A stretch of DNA of 48,303 nucleotides, taken from Pedosphaera sp. GTDB taxonomy: Bacteria; Verrucomicrobiota; Verrucomicrobiia; Limisphaerales; Pedosphaeraceae. The stretch lies in assembly GCA_028293325.1 (NCBI GenBank), contig JAQGPA010000209.1, positions 1 through 48,303 on the forward strand, read 5' to 3'. Under the pieces are notes generated by a model. The model saw only the letters and a program-made list of their open reading frames with translations. It ran no database searches and had not been told where the DNA came from. Each line of letters starts with the position of its first letter. Positions within the stretch are counted from its first letter, which is position 1. Below, piece after piece: positions 1 to 8,395 of the stretch. The position numbers and the translations under genes were made by a program.

Positions 1-311
1 CCGGGACGTTTCGCTTGAATCTGCGCCGTTCGAAGACCTTCGTACTCGCCGTAGTTCCATTCGACCAGATTGGGATCCACCTCGGCTACGGCCCCAAAGC
101 CGGCCAGTTCGCAGGTGCGAACTGCCCGCTGCAACGGACTCGTGAAGACCTTCGCGAAAACGAGTCCGGTCAACCGCTTCCCAAGCCGTCGAGCGTTGCG
201 TTCGCCATGCTCGGTCAGCGGCAAATCGGTAAGCCCCGTATGCTGGCCCGTGAGACTCCAGGCAGTCTCGCCGTGGCGCGCCAGATAAATTACTGGAAGG
301 CTTTCGCTCAT
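1..311 (-). CDS. Histidine phosphatase (phosphoglycerate-mutase-like), C-terminus beyond window
   Basis: Only the N-terminal ~103 residues are in the window; the frame runs off the left edge. Read on the minus strand it begins MSESLPVIYLARHGET, and the RHGE motif near residues 12-15 is the catalytic phospho-histidine loop of the histidine phosphatase superfamily. A following TSPLQRAVRTCE segment is the second typical block, with the arginine that contacts phosphate. Family members remove phosphate from sugar phosphates, cobalamin precursors or nucleotides; the substrate cannot be told from this piece. The frame stays open upstream to a stop near 515, so a start at the ATG at 371 is possible, but the ATG at 311 gives the usual family N-terminus. 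It diverges from the GH15 gene. Confidence 0.85.
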   Translation of the reverse strand, partial: MSESLPVIYLARHGETAWSLTGQHTGLTDLPLTEHGERNARRLGKRLTGLVFAKVFTSPLQRAVRTCELAGFGAVAEVDPNLVEWNYGEYEGLRTAQIQAKRP

Positions 312-687
312 GTGATTGGGTCCGCAGCCCCCTGCTAACGGGAGCTGTTCGTTGTCGGTTCGGCCGGCCATGTGTCTGATGAATAGTTCCCTGAAATCAT
401 CCGCAGTTGCCGTGGGAAAGCCATTGTAAGTTCCGGCGTGGAGTGCTGCCCGGCGCCCGCGGCTGAATCGTTTTGTGGGGAACTGACCGTCATATTCAAT
501 CTCATCCTCTTAGCTAAACATATTAACCGGACACCTCGCTGTCAAAGACAGCTATTGTATTCTTCACCGTGGACGGCGTAGTCATGGCAACTGGAAATAC
601 GCGAACGAGCCGTTCGCGCTCCGTCAGCCGGTTGAACCGCGCGCCCGGTGGGGGTAACTTACTCTGTGTCGCAGGGAGCTTTCAGTT
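312..687. other. Intergenic region between divergent genes
   Basis: No convincing gene. It holds two short hairpins: 538-552 (GCTGTC/GACAGC, 3-nt loop) and 600-618 (8-bp arms CGCGAACG/CGTTCGCG, 3-nt loop). A weak promoter-like pair, TTGAAC (632-637) and TAACTT (655-660) with 17-bp spacing, precedes the GH15 gene. The minus-strand frame of the phosphatase continues through much of it without a stop, but no family similarity is visible there. Confidence 0.5.
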
Positions 688-2505
688 ATGCACTATAAAC
701 CGATAGAGAATTACGGCGTGATCGGGGATCTGCACACGGTCGCGCTGATCGGGATGGACGGCTCGATTGATTTCATGTGCTTTCCACGATTCGATTCCCC
801 GACGATTTTCGCCGCGCTGCTGGACGATCGCCGAGGCGGCCGCTTCCAATTGGCCCCGGTGTTGAAGCCGGCGCATCCCAAGCAGATCTACATGCCCGAC
901 TCGAACATCCTGCTGACACGGTTTCTCTCCGAGGCCGGGGTGGGCGAGGTGTCGGATTTCATGCCGATCATGGACCTGGGCCATGCCCACAACCTGGTGC
1001 GCCGGGCCAAAACCATTCGCGGCGACATGACCTGGCGCATGGTTTGCGACCCGCGTTTTGATTACGGCCGGGCCGGGCACCGCGTCGAGAAGAAAAAAAG
1101 CGAAGTGCTCTTCCACAGCCAAGGGCAGGACAAGACCGTCCTGCGCCTGCGCAGCGAAGTGCCGGTCCGAATCGAGAATGGGGCGGCGGTGGCCGAGTTC
1201 TGCCTCCGCTCCGACGAGTCCGCCGCCTTTGTGCTGGAGGACGCACGGCACCCGGGCTCATCCCCCTCTGCGGCGCCAGATTACGTGGCCGAGTCGTTCA
1301 AGGAGACGATGAATTTCTGGCAGGAGTGGATTCGCAAATCGCACTATCATGGCCGCTGGCGCAGCATGGTCCATCGTTCCGCCCTGGCGTTGAAACTGCT
1401 GACCTCGGCCCAGTACGGGTCGCTTGTGGCGGCCCCCACGTTTGGGTTGCCGGAGGAGGTCGGCGGGGTGCGCAATTGGGACTACCGCTACACCTGGATT
1501 CGGGATGCGTCGTTTACGTTGTATGCGCTGATGCGGCTGGGGTTCACCGCCGAGGCGGATGCGTTCATGCGCTGGCTCGAGGCCCGGTGCGTCGAGCTCA
1601 AGCCGGGCACGTCCTTGCAGGTGATGTATGGCATCGACGGGCGGCGCGACCTGGACGAGACCATCCTGAAACATTTCCGGGGTTACATGAACTCGCGCCC
1701 GGTGCGCATCGGCAACGGCGCCTGCGACCAGCTCCAGCTCGACATCTACGGCGAGTTGATGGACTCGGTTTATATCTACAACAAGTTCGGCGAGCTGATC
1801 TCCTACGATCTCTGGGGGCGCCTGGCGCAATTGATGGATTGGGTCTGTGAAAACTGGCAGCAGGCCGACGAGGGCATCTGGGAGGTGCGCGGCGGGAAAC
1901 AGGAATTCCTCTACTCCCGCGTCATGTGCTGGGTGGCGATTGACCGGGGACTGCGCCTGGCCCAAAAGCGTTCCTTCCCCGCCCCGGTGGCCAAATGGCA
2001 GCAGGTTCGTGATGAAATCTACCGGGATGTCTATGAAAAGTTCTGGGACCCGGAGCTTCAAAGCTTTGTGCAATACAAAGGGGCCAAGACGGTGGATGCC
2101 GCCGCGCTATTGATGCCGTTGGTCAAGTTTATCGGCCCGAGCGATCCGCGCTGGCGCTCGACCCTCAACGCCATCAACGAGCACCTGGTTGAGGATTCGC
2201 TGGTCTATCGCTATTGCATCATCAAGGGAGCCGACACCGGTTTTCGCGGCCGGGAAGGGACCTTTACCGCCTGCTCGTTCTGGAACGTGGAGTGTCTGGC
2301 GCGCGCCGGGGACCTGAAGCTGGCGCGGTTCTATTTCGAGAAAACCCTTGGCTACGCCAATCACCTGGGACTTTATGCCGAGGAGTTGGGGTTGAAGGGC
2401 GAGCAATTAGGGAACTTCCCGCAAGCCCTCACGCACCTGGGCCTGATCAGCGCCGCCGATTATCTGGATCGGGCGCTGGATGCGGCGGAGGGAAGAGCTG
2501 GTTGA
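688..2505 (+). CDS. Glycoside hydrolase family 15 protein (glucoamylase/trehalase-like)
   Basis: A 605-residue cytosolic enzyme with no signal peptide. The N-terminal ~200 residues form the beta-rich trehalase-like N domain (YGVIGDLHTVALIGMDGSIDF), followed by an (alpha/alpha)6 barrel. Family hallmarks visible are NWDYRYTWIRDA (about 263-274), SRPVRIGN, the general-acid region DEGIWEVRG (Glu near 399) and GNFPQALTHL (about 575-584). GH15 members invert alpha-glucosidic bonds in glucans or trehalose; which substrate applies is unknown. A GGGAG ribosome site at 674-678 lies 9 nt before the ATG, fixing the start. Length is usual for the bacterial subfamily. The nearest neighbour on the other strand is a histidine phosphatase, so a role in sugar or compatible-solute turnover is plausible but inferred. 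Confidence 0.93.
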   Translation: MHYKPIENYGVIGDLHTVALIGMDGSIDFMCFPRFDSPTIFAALLDDRRGGRFQLAPVLKPAHPKQIYMPDSNILLTRFLSEAGVGEVSDFMPIMDLGHAHNLVRRAKTIRGDMTWRMVCDPRFDYGRAGHRVEKKKSEVLFHSQGQDKTVLRLRSEVPVRIENGAAVAEFCLRSDESAAFVLEDARHPGSSPSAAPDYVAESFKETMNFWQEWIRKSHYHGRWRSMVHRSALALKLLTSAQYGSLVAAPTFGLPEEVGGVRNWDYRYTWIRDASFTLYALMRLGFTAEADAFMRWLEARCVELKPGTSLQVMYGIDGRRDLDETILKHFRGYMNSRPVRIGNGACDQLQLDIYGELMDSVYIYNKFGELISYDLWGRLAQLMDWVCENWQQADEGIWEVRGGKQEFLYSRVMCWVAIDRGLRLAQKRSFPAPVAKWQQVRDEIYRDVYEKFWDPELQSFVQYKGAKTVDAAALLMPLVKFIGPSDPRWRSTLNAINEHLVEDSLVYRYCIIKGADTGFRGREGTFTACSFWNVECLARAGDLKLARFYFEKTLGYANHLGLYAEELGLKGEQLGNFPQALTHLGLISAADYLDRALDAAEGRAG

Positions 2506-2651
2506 GGGATTGTCACTTGGACTGGAAGTGTTATTTATACGTCCTGAAATCCGAAACCCGAAATACTTGGGGAATATCGTCACGCCGTTCCCGCAAGCCA
2601 GGCAACTGGATGGCAATGACATTGAACCGGTAATTCCCGTGATGCAAATCG

Positions 2652-3371
2652 TCATTGCTTTCTGCCAACCGGCCTGACAGCCAGACTCATGACCAGTGCG
2701 AGCAAGGCCAGGCCGGCGGGCAGGCCCAAGGACTTCAGGCCTGCGGCCGCAAAGCACACCGCACCAAGGCCGGCGCCCGCGATGAAGCCAACGATAACCG
2801 GCCAGAGATGCTTCGCTCTATGACGCGCCTCGGCCATCTCGGCTGGATCATGTCCCAGCAGGACTTCGCTAGCATCCATGATGAAGCGCGTAAGGTTCGT
2901 CGTCATTACCGCAGTGGGGGGCACCCCATGCAGCGAAAGCTGCACCAGCGCGTTCTGGACGGCCATGGCCGCGACGCCCAGTTGGCCGGCAAGGAGCGTG
3001 CTTCGCGCCTCTGGATCCGGGTGGTGGTCAGAGGCGATGCCAAGGGCAAAAGTGCCTCCCAGCAGCAGGAACTGCAGCAGGAGCAGAGGCCGCAAGGAGT
3101 TGATGTCAAGCGCTTCCAAGCCAGCGACCAGCAGCCTCGTAAGACCGAGCACCAGGATGAAAAGCGGCAGGGAAAGGACGAGGCAGGTGGCGCCTGCTCC
3201 CCGACCCAGGATCTGTGCGGTGAGGATGACCAGATTGCCGGTAACGTGGGCGCTGAACAGGCCGAGTCCGAGAAAGCTGGTGACATCCGCGCTGCCGGCG
3301 ATCATGCTGAGCACGACAGGGAGCAGCCTCGCACAATGGGCACCGTTGAGCTGCGATGCTGAGCCCTTCAC
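2652..3371 (-). CDS. DUF1275 (YoaK-type) integral membrane protein
   Basis: A 239-residue protein with about six or seven hydrophobic spans. The family signature is at the N-terminus: GSADVTSFLGLGLFSAHVTGN, then repeated Gly/Ala-rich helices and a C-terminal GAGLGAVCFAAAGLKSLGLPAGL span. DUF1275 proteins are inner-membrane proteins of unknown function; no substrate can be assigned. The start is a GTG at 3371, only 27 nt after the stop of the upstream disulfide oxidoreductase gene on the same strand, so the two are probably co-transcribed. No clear ribosome site precedes it. It faces the GH15 gene tail to tail with a 146-nt gap holding only a weak 5-bp hairpin (2514-2530) followed by a T-rich stretch. 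Confidence 0.85.
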   Translation of the reverse strand: MKGSASQLNGAHCARLLPVVLSMIAGSADVTSFLGLGLFSAHVTGNLVILTAQILGRGAGATCLVLSLPLFILVLGLTRLLVAGLEALDINSLRPLLLLQFLLLGGTFALGIASDHHPDPEARSTLLAGQLGVAAMAVQNALVQLSLHGVPPTAVMTTNLTRFIMDASEVLLGHDPAEMAEARHRAKHLWPVIVGFIAGAGLGAVCFAAAGLKSLGLPAGLALLALVMSLAVRPVGRKQ

Positions 3372-3398
3372 GTCAAGGCGTTCGAGGGAGATTCATGC

Positions 3399-4862
3399 TC
3401 ATGCGTGTAAAACCTGCGCTTTGGAAACAGGGACGGATGTGGGCGGCACATTTGCAAAAAGCGGGATGAGTCCCTCCGCCATGGTCGGATGGGTAAAGAT
3501 GGCGTCACGCAACGCGGTATAGGGGAGTCCAGCAATCATCGCGACTTGCACACTTGCCATGATTTCTCCCGCCTCGACTCCGAAAACGCTGAAGCCAAGG
3601 ATGCGATCGCTTCTGGTGTCAATGAGGGCTTTCATGAAGCCCCGGGTTTCGGAAAGCGTTCGGGCTCGCCATACCACGCTGAGCGGGACTTTCGCCAGTC
3701 GATAGGCAATGCCGCTCTCGTTGGCCTGCGTTTCACTAAGACCGACCTGGGCGAACTCAGGGTCCGTGAATATGCAAAACGGCACTTGCCGTCCGGTGGT
3801 CACGCGATGGCCGCCCAGGATATTGTCGTGCACGATGTGGAAGTCATTTTCGGAGATGTGCGTGAAGTGCGGGCTGCCGGCACACTCGCCCGCCGCCCAG
3901 ACATCGGGCGCCGTTGTTTCCAGGCGCTCATTCACTTTTACGTGCCCACGGTTGGTTGTTTCCACTCCGGCGAGGTCCAAGCCAATACCGTCGGTGTTGG
4001 GCGTGCGACCCGCCGCGACCAGGAGATGGGTGCCTTCCAGGACGAGTTCCGAGCCGTCGCGGTTGGCGCTCAGTTTCACCGATTCACCGGATTTGCCTTC
4101 AACGCGGTTGATACGAGTGCTCGTGACCACTTCGATTCCCTCATCCCTGAACAACCCATGCAGGGCCGCCGAGATGTCCTGATCCTCGCGATGAACCAGG
4201 CGAGCGTTGCGGTCAATAATCGTCACCCGGCTACCGAAGCGGCGCATCGCCTGGGAGAACTCGACGCCGACAAAACCGCCGCCCAGGACGAGGAGATGTT
4301 CCGGAATGCGGTCGAGCTCCAGGGCTTCGACATGGGTCAAGGGGTTCGCTTCCAGAAGGCCCGGCGTAGGATCGATGGTCGCATGGGTTCCCGTGTTAAT
4401 GACGACCCGCTTCCCGTGAAGGAGGCGTATAACGCCATCGGCAGAGGTAACCTCGATAGTTTTGGGTCCGGCAAAGCGTCCTGATCCAATGACCAGCTCC
4501 GCTCCGCTTTCTTTGTATAAATCGAGATGCAGGTCCACCAGACCGGCGACCATCTTGCGCTTGCGCTCACGCACGGCTGGCATGTTGATTTTCCAGTTGG
4601 CCTTGGTGATGCCGAATTCCTCGCTTCGCCGGAAGTAAGAAGCGACTTTTGCGCTATGGATGATGTTCTTGCTCGGAAGACAGGCGATGTTGGGGCAGGA
4701 ACCTCCGACATATTTTCGCTCAATGGAGGCGGTCTTCATCCCCTTTTTGGCCAGGGTCCAGGCGATGAGCTTGCCTGCCGTCCCGCTGCCCAGCACGAGG
4801 AGATCGTATTCTTCCGGTTTTGAGCGAGTCCTCTGTTTATATTCCTGCTTTCTTGGTTTCAT
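3399..4862 (-). CDS. FAD-dependent pyridine nucleotide-disulfide oxidoreductase (mercuric reductase/dihydrolipoamide dehydrogenase-like)
   Basis: A 487-residue class I flavin disulfide oxidoreductase. Counting from the chosen ATG, the FAD-binding GSGTAG motif is at 25-30 and the redox-active cysteine pair GGSCPNIACLPSK at 53-65 (Cys56 and Cys61, spacing CxxxxC). A second dinucleotide fold (VLGGGFVGVEF) binds NAD(P)H, then AAGRTPNTDGIGL and the C-terminal dimer domain with the catalytic THPTMAEGL. There is no extra N-terminal metal-binding domain or C-terminal vicinal Cys pair, so true mercuric reduction is unlikely; the substrate is unknown. It is not next to the 2-oxoacid dehydrogenase operon of this window, which lacks its own E3, so serving as that E3 is possible but unsupported. 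AGGAG sits just before the ATG at 4862, preferred over a TTG seven codons upstream. Confidence 0.9.
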   Translation of the reverse strand: MKPRKQEYKQRTRSKPEEYDLLVLGSGTAGKLIAWTLAKKGMKTASIERKYVGGSCPNIACLPSKNIIHSAKVASYFRRSEEFGITKANWKINMPAVRERKRKMVAGLVDLHLDLYKESGAELVIGSGRFAGPKTIEVTSADGVIRLLHGKRVVINTGTHATIDPTPGLLEANPLTHVEALELDRIPEHLLVLGGGFVGVEFSQAMRRFGSRVTIIDRNARLVHREDQDISAALHGLFRDEGIEVVTSTRINRVEGKSGESVKLSANRDGSELVLEGTHLLVAAGRTPNTDGIGLDLAGVETTNRGHVKVNERLETTAPDVWAAGECAGSPHFTHISENDFHIVHDNILGGHRVTTGRQVPFCIFTDPEFAQVGLSETQANESGIAYRLAKVPLSVVWRARTLSETRGFMKALIDTRSDRILGFSVFGVEAGEIMASVQVAMIAGLPYTALRDAIFTHPTMAEGLIPLFANVPPTSVPVSKAQVLHA

Positions 4863-4891
4863 GATGTGTTTCTCCTGCTCCAAAGGAATCC

Positions 4892-5064
4892 TTACAGTCT
4901 GCTGGTCATTGCTCCAATGGAGAGTATACCCCGCAGGAACTGCATTCTGGCAACAAACCCATGCGAGGGTGCCGGAGAAATAAACCCCAGGGACTTCATC
5001 AAGGCGTCGGTCGTTTCTTTGGGCCGTTCCCCCAAAACCCAGTGTCCGGTATCTTTGAACTGAT
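4892..5064 (-). pseudogene. C-terminal relic of an alpha/beta hydrolase
   Basis: Reading the minus strand gives YQFKDTGHWVLGERPKET followed by TDALMKSLGF and then a drifting tail to a TAA at 4892-4894. DTGHW, with the catalytic-histidine position of the fold, plus the following ERPKETTDAL helix, is the usual end of an epoxide-hydrolase/haloalkane-dehalogenase-like alpha/beta hydrolase. Upstream of about 5064 the same frame loses recognisable similarity, and no start, nucleophile elbow or cap domain is present within the 370 nt before the next gene. I read it as a decayed remnant directly upstream of the oxidoreductase gene. Confidence 0.55.
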
Positions 5065-5431
5065 AGGCAATTGCTTTTGACCGTCCGTGTGCACTCAGCG
5101 CTGCGCGGGTGAAACGACTACGCGCAGCCAGCGCCGCTCTGGCTTCTGCCGGACAGAAGCTTCCTCACGATGAACATGCACCACTTTCCTGGGCAAAATG
5201 ATCGGATTGGTGAACCCTGCACAGATTCCGCACACGAAGCGTCGGAAGCCGCCAAACTGGGCGTGTAGGAATTTGGGTTACGTCCAACAAACCTAACAAC
5301 CGGCCTTCCGCCACTGTGGATTTCCATTTCGGTTATTTACACAGGACGTCAATCCCCCTACGGTGCCGGACGCCTGCGGTGAAACAAAGATACCGACGGT
5401 GAGTTAACCAACAAGCGAAAGATAAATAATC
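5065..5431. other. Intergenic stretch without recognisable gene
   Basis: No supported gene. A 69-codon minus-strand frame (5118-5327) is Ser/Pro/Arg-rich, resembles nothing I know and is in a different frame from the hydrolase relic. The region may be further decayed remains of that gene. Confidence 0.4.
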
Positions 5432-5551
5432 ATGGGTGATAAATCCCCCAAATCAAATCAGAAGAAGTCGAACCAAAAAGCCAGCCAGACCAGTGCCGCT
5501 AATCAGAAGAAGCAGCAGAATACAGCCGCATCGGCGAAGCCCAAGAAGTAA
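5432..5551 (+). CDS. Small Lys/Gln/Ser-rich basic protein (MGDKSPK type)
   Basis: A 39-residue frame starting MGDKSPKSNQKK and ending AKPKK, made almost wholly of Lys, Gln, Ser, Asn and Ala. From memory, short proteins beginning MGDKSPK and ending in a Lys-rich tail recur as hypothetical proteins in several bacterial phyla; no function is known to me. The composition suggests a disordered, positively charged peptide that could bind nucleic acid or ribosomes, which is inference only. A strong hairpin terminator follows 27 nt after the stop, supporting a monocistronic transcription unit. The upstream sequence has AAGCGAAAGATAAAT but no strong ribosome site. Confidence 0.7.
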   Translation: MGDKSPKSNQKKSNQKASQTSAANQKKQQNTAASAKPKK

Positions 5552-5578
5552 GGGCGGGTATCCTTAAGATACGCTTTG

Positions 5579-5615
5579 AAAACGCGCTGCAGCCACCTGG
5601 CTCGCAGCGCGTTTT
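5579..5615. terminator. Bidirectional intrinsic terminator
   Basis: Perfect 12-bp inverted repeat AAAACGCGCTGC (5579-5590) and GCAGCGCGTTTT (5604-5615), with the intervening AGCC/GGCT able to extend the stem past one bulged base. It ends in TTTT on both strands and lies between two converging small genes, so it can serve both. Confidence 0.8.
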
Positions 5616-5638
5616 CATTGCCGGAAAATCACCGCGTA

Positions 5639-5869
5639 TTAAGCGGCGCTGGTTGTCTTGTCCGTGGCATTGCCCTGGTCCAGGTTGACAAATTGCATCG
5701 TCCCGGGGAAATAGCAGACAATGTTGAATTTGTGAATCGGTTCCGCTTTCGCAGCGGCAAAGGCAGTCTGCGTGTTCGCAAACTTTTTTCCATCGGCAGG
5801 CTTTTTAGTCCATTTGCCATTCTCCTTGAGGAACTCCAGGCTCTCCGCGTCTTCGATAAGTATGTTCAT
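5639..5869 (-). CDS. Small conserved-looking hypothetical protein, 76 residues
   Basis: Read from the ATG at 5869 it begins MNILIEDAESLEFLKENGKW and ends NATDKTTSAA. The pattern, a short beta strand, EDAESLEFL, a W preceded by a charged turn, then ADGKKFANTQTAFAAA and a hydrophobic strand (FNIVCYF), looks like a compact alpha/beta fold; I recall similar small unnamed proteins in verrucomicrobial genomes but cannot name a family. No signal peptide or membrane span. The frame is open further upstream (to about 6310), but that extension is Arg/Cys/Trp-rich and looks non-coding, so the ATG at 5869 is preferred. No clear ribosome site. It converges on the Lys-rich protein gene and shares its terminator. 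Confidence 0.6.
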   Translation of the reverse strand: MNILIEDAESLEFLKENGKWTKKPADGKKFANTQTAFAAAKAEPIHKFNIVCYFPGTMQFVNLDQGNATDKTTSAA

Positions 5870-6476
5870 AGGACATGATTGTCCGGATTGCCTGGCAATA
5901 CAACCAACATCGGCGCTAATCGGCAGAGGGCTCTTTGAAAGTGGGCGCGGAAAAACGCAGCGCTTAATGCCGTTCGAATGAATCAAAGTTCTGCTGTTCC
6001 AGATTTTGAGCGGAACTTCCGGCTCATGGGGTGAATACCTAAGAGCGGAAGCAGGTCGAAAGGTGGTATAGAAGTCGCATGTTAGAGAATAAGAGCAAAG
6101 CAGAGTCGGCCACGCCGACCGAGCCCGAAACGACTTCATCCCGCGCCAAATCGAACACACCCGACACTGAGCGCGATTCGAGCCCCAAATCCGCGACCCC
6201 CATTGTTGAGCCCCTTTCCCGTCCCATTTACTCCTGCAAGCCCCATTCGCTCGCCGAGGGTGCGGATTAGCGCTTCGTATTGCTGCAAAGCGGTTCTGCT
6301 TCACTTCCACTTTATTTCGGCCTCCTGACGGTTCTCCTTCGGCACAGTATATTTCCCTGCGAAACTTTTTGGTTTATCTTGGGATTGGACGGGATTTGTC
6401 CGACCCTCCTCGTGTAAAGTGTAAATTGGGCTGGACAAACTCCGCCCGACCAGCGGCGATTCCTTAAAATTCCTGA
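5870..6476. other. Long intergenic region upstream of parE
   Basis: About 600 nt with no gene I can support. Both strands carry short open frames, for example plus 6079-6270 (63 codons, Ser/Thr/Pro/Lys-rich). That frame has TATAGA at 6067-6072 only six bases before its ATG but no matching -35 box. None resembles a known family. The far end holds the parE promoter. Confidence 0.4.
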
Positions 6477-6505
6477 TTGGCAAGCGGAGCGATCCGTTGA
6501 ATATT
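6477..6505 (+). promoter_or_regulatory. Probable sigma70-type promoter of parE
   Basis: TTGGCA (6477-6482), 17-bp spacer, AATATT (6500-6505). Transcription would begin near 6512, leaving only about 10 nt before the parE ATG and no ribosome site. Confidence 0.45.
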
Positions 6506-6521
6506 GTTCGCTCTTAACATT

Positions 6522-8354
6522 ATGGCTGAAAGTAAGAAAAACGTTTACGACGAAAGCAAAATCAAAACGCTCTCCTCCCTGGAGCATATCCGGTTGCGCA
6601 CCGGCATGTACATCGGGCGGATCGGCGACGGCTCCCATTACGACGATGGCTGCTACATCCTGCTCAAGGAGGTCATCGATAACGCCATCGACGAATACAT
6701 CATGGGCCATGGCAAGGAGGTCCAGATCACCATCGAGGGCAGCACCGTGGCCGTGCGGGATTTCGGGCGGGGCATTCCGTTGGGCAAGGTGATTGATTGC
6801 GTCTCCAAGATCAACACGGGGGCCAAATATAACGATGACGTCTTTCAATTCAGCGTCGGCTTGAACGGCGTGGGCACCAAGGCGGTTAATGCGCTTTCCA
6901 AAATGTTCCTCGTGCGCAGCCATCGTTCCGGAGAATTTGCGGAGGCCTCGTTTAAGGCCGGCAAGCTCAAGGCGGACAAAAATGGCAAGGCGGCCAATGA
7001 ACCGGATGGCACGTTCATCCAATTCGAGCCGGACCCGGACATTTTCAAGAAAATTGAATTTCGCACTGAGTTGGTTGAAAAGCGTTTGCGGCATTACAGT
7101 TACCTGAACACCGGTCTCAAGCTCATCTACAACGGCCAGACCTTTCAATCTCGACGCGGGTTGATGGACCTGGTGCTGGAGGATTTGCAGGCGGACAACA
7201 GCGAACCGATCTATCCCCCGCTCCATTACGCGAGCAAGACGCTGGAGTTTTGTTTCACGCACAGCAACAGCCGCTACGGTGAGACGTTCTTTTCGTTCGT
7301 CAACGGCCAATACACCTCGGATGGCGGCACGCATTTAAGCGCCTTCCGCGAAGGCTTGCTTAAGGCAGTCAATGAATACGCCAAGGGGAAATATGAGGGT
7401 GATGATGTGCGCGAATGCATGGTCGGCGCCGTGGCGATTCGTTTGCAGGACCCGGTATTTGAATCGCAGACCAAGAACAAGCTCGGGAACACGGAAATTC
7501 GTTCGGACCTCGTCAACCAGGTGCGCGAGGAGCTGCTGCATTTCTTCCATCGCAACAAAGAAGTCGCGGAAAAGTTGATGGCCAAGGTCGAGGACACCCA
7601 GCAACTCCGCAAGGAATTGCAGGAAGTCAAAAAACTCGCCCGGGAGCGCGCCAAGGCCATCACCATTCGCATCCCGCAGCTTAAGGATTGCAAGCTTCAC
7701 TTCGACAAAGCCAAGGACAAGGGCAAAGGCTCAATGGTTTTCATCACCGAGGGTCAGTCCGCCGCCGGTTCGATTGTGAGCTGTCGTGACGTCATGACTC
7801 AGGCGATTTTCGTGCTCAAAGGCAAGCCGCTGAACGTGTGGGACCTCAAGCGCGATATTGTATATCGCAATGACGAAATGTACAATCTGATGCGCAGCCT
7901 CGATATTGAGGACAACCTGGAAGGTCTGCGTTATGAAAAAGTCATTCTTGCCACCGACGCTGACGTGGACGGTTTGCACATCCGCAATTTGCTGATCACC
8001 TACTTCTTCCGCTTTTTTGATCAGCTCGTGCATGATGGACATTTGTTCGTGCTCGAAACGCCGCTGTTCCGCGTGCGCAACAAGGAAAAGACCATCTATT
8101 GTTATTCGGAAGCAGAACGCGACACAGCATCCAGCCAGCTTGGCAAAAGCTGTGAGATCACCCGATTCAAAGGCTTGGGAGAAATTTCGCCCGCCGAGTT
8201 CAAACAATTCATCGGCAAGGAAATGCGTCTTAGCAAGGTCGAACACGCGCCGAAGCACGATGCGCAAGACATCTTTGGCTTTTACATGGGCAAGAACACG
8301 CCGGAACGCAAAGATTACATCATGGAGAACCTGGTCGTGCCCGTGGAAGATTGA
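6522..8354 (+). CDS. parE: DNA topoisomerase IV subunit B (type IIA ATPase subunit)
   Basis: A 610-residue ATPase subunit of a type IIA topoisomerase that, with ParC, passes one DNA duplex through another to decatenate and relax DNA. The GHKL ATPase domain is at the N-terminus (EVIDNAIDE, DFGRGIPLGKV, GLNGVGTKAVNALS), followed by the transducer domain and the TOPRIM domain, with metal ligands in TEGQSAAGS (Glu near 410) and ATDADVDGLHIR (about 477-488). The end, TPLFRVRNKEKTIYCYS and IGKEMRLSKV, matches the ParE of Bacteroidetes and relatives more than GyrB; this is from memory. The ATG at 6522 is chosen because the frame's earlier TTG lies inside the predicted promoter. parC follows 41 nt downstream in the same direction. 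Confidence 0.92.
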   Translation: MAESKKNVYDESKIKTLSSLEHIRLRTGMYIGRIGDGSHYDDGCYILLKEVIDNAIDEYIMGHGKEVQITIEGSTVAVRDFGRGIPLGKVIDCVSKINTGAKYNDDVFQFSVGLNGVGTKAVNALSKMFLVRSHRSGEFAEASFKAGKLKADKNGKAANEPDGTFIQFEPDPDIFKKIEFRTELVEKRLRHYSYLNTGLKLIYNGQTFQSRRGLMDLVLEDLQADNSEPIYPPLHYASKTLEFCFTHSNSRYGETFFSFVNGQYTSDGGTHLSAFREGLLKAVNEYAKGKYEGDDVRECMVGAVAIRLQDPVFESQTKNKLGNTEIRSDLVNQVREELLHFFHRNKEVAEKLMAKVEDTQQLRKELQEVKKLARERAKAITIRIPQLKDCKLHFDKAKDKGKGSMVFITEGQSAAGSIVSCRDVMTQAIFVLKGKPLNVWDLKRDIVYRNDEMYNLMRSLDIEDNLEGLRYEKVILATDADVDGLHIRNLLITYFFRFFDQLVHDGHLFVLETPLFRVRNKEKTIYCYSEAERDTASSQLGKSCEITRFKGLGEISPAEFKQFIGKEMRLSKVEHAPKHDAQDIFGFYMGKNTPERKDYIMENLVVPVED

Positions 8355-8395
8355 GGAACGCCAACTAAGCCTGTCACCCCATAACTTTTTATTAA

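Noticed and set aside
3399-4862. Mercuric reductase (merA) as part of a mercury-resistance operon
   Set aside because: No N-terminal HMA domain, no C-terminal vicinal cysteines and no mer genes nearby; left as a general disulfide oxidoreductase.
5118-5327. 69-codon minus frame near the hydrolase relic
   Set aside because: Different frame from the relic and no similarity to alpha/beta hydrolases.
6079-6270. 63-codon plus frame with TATAGA six bases before its ATG
   Set aside because: No -35 box, low-complexity composition, and the opposite strand is equally open; not enough to call a gene.
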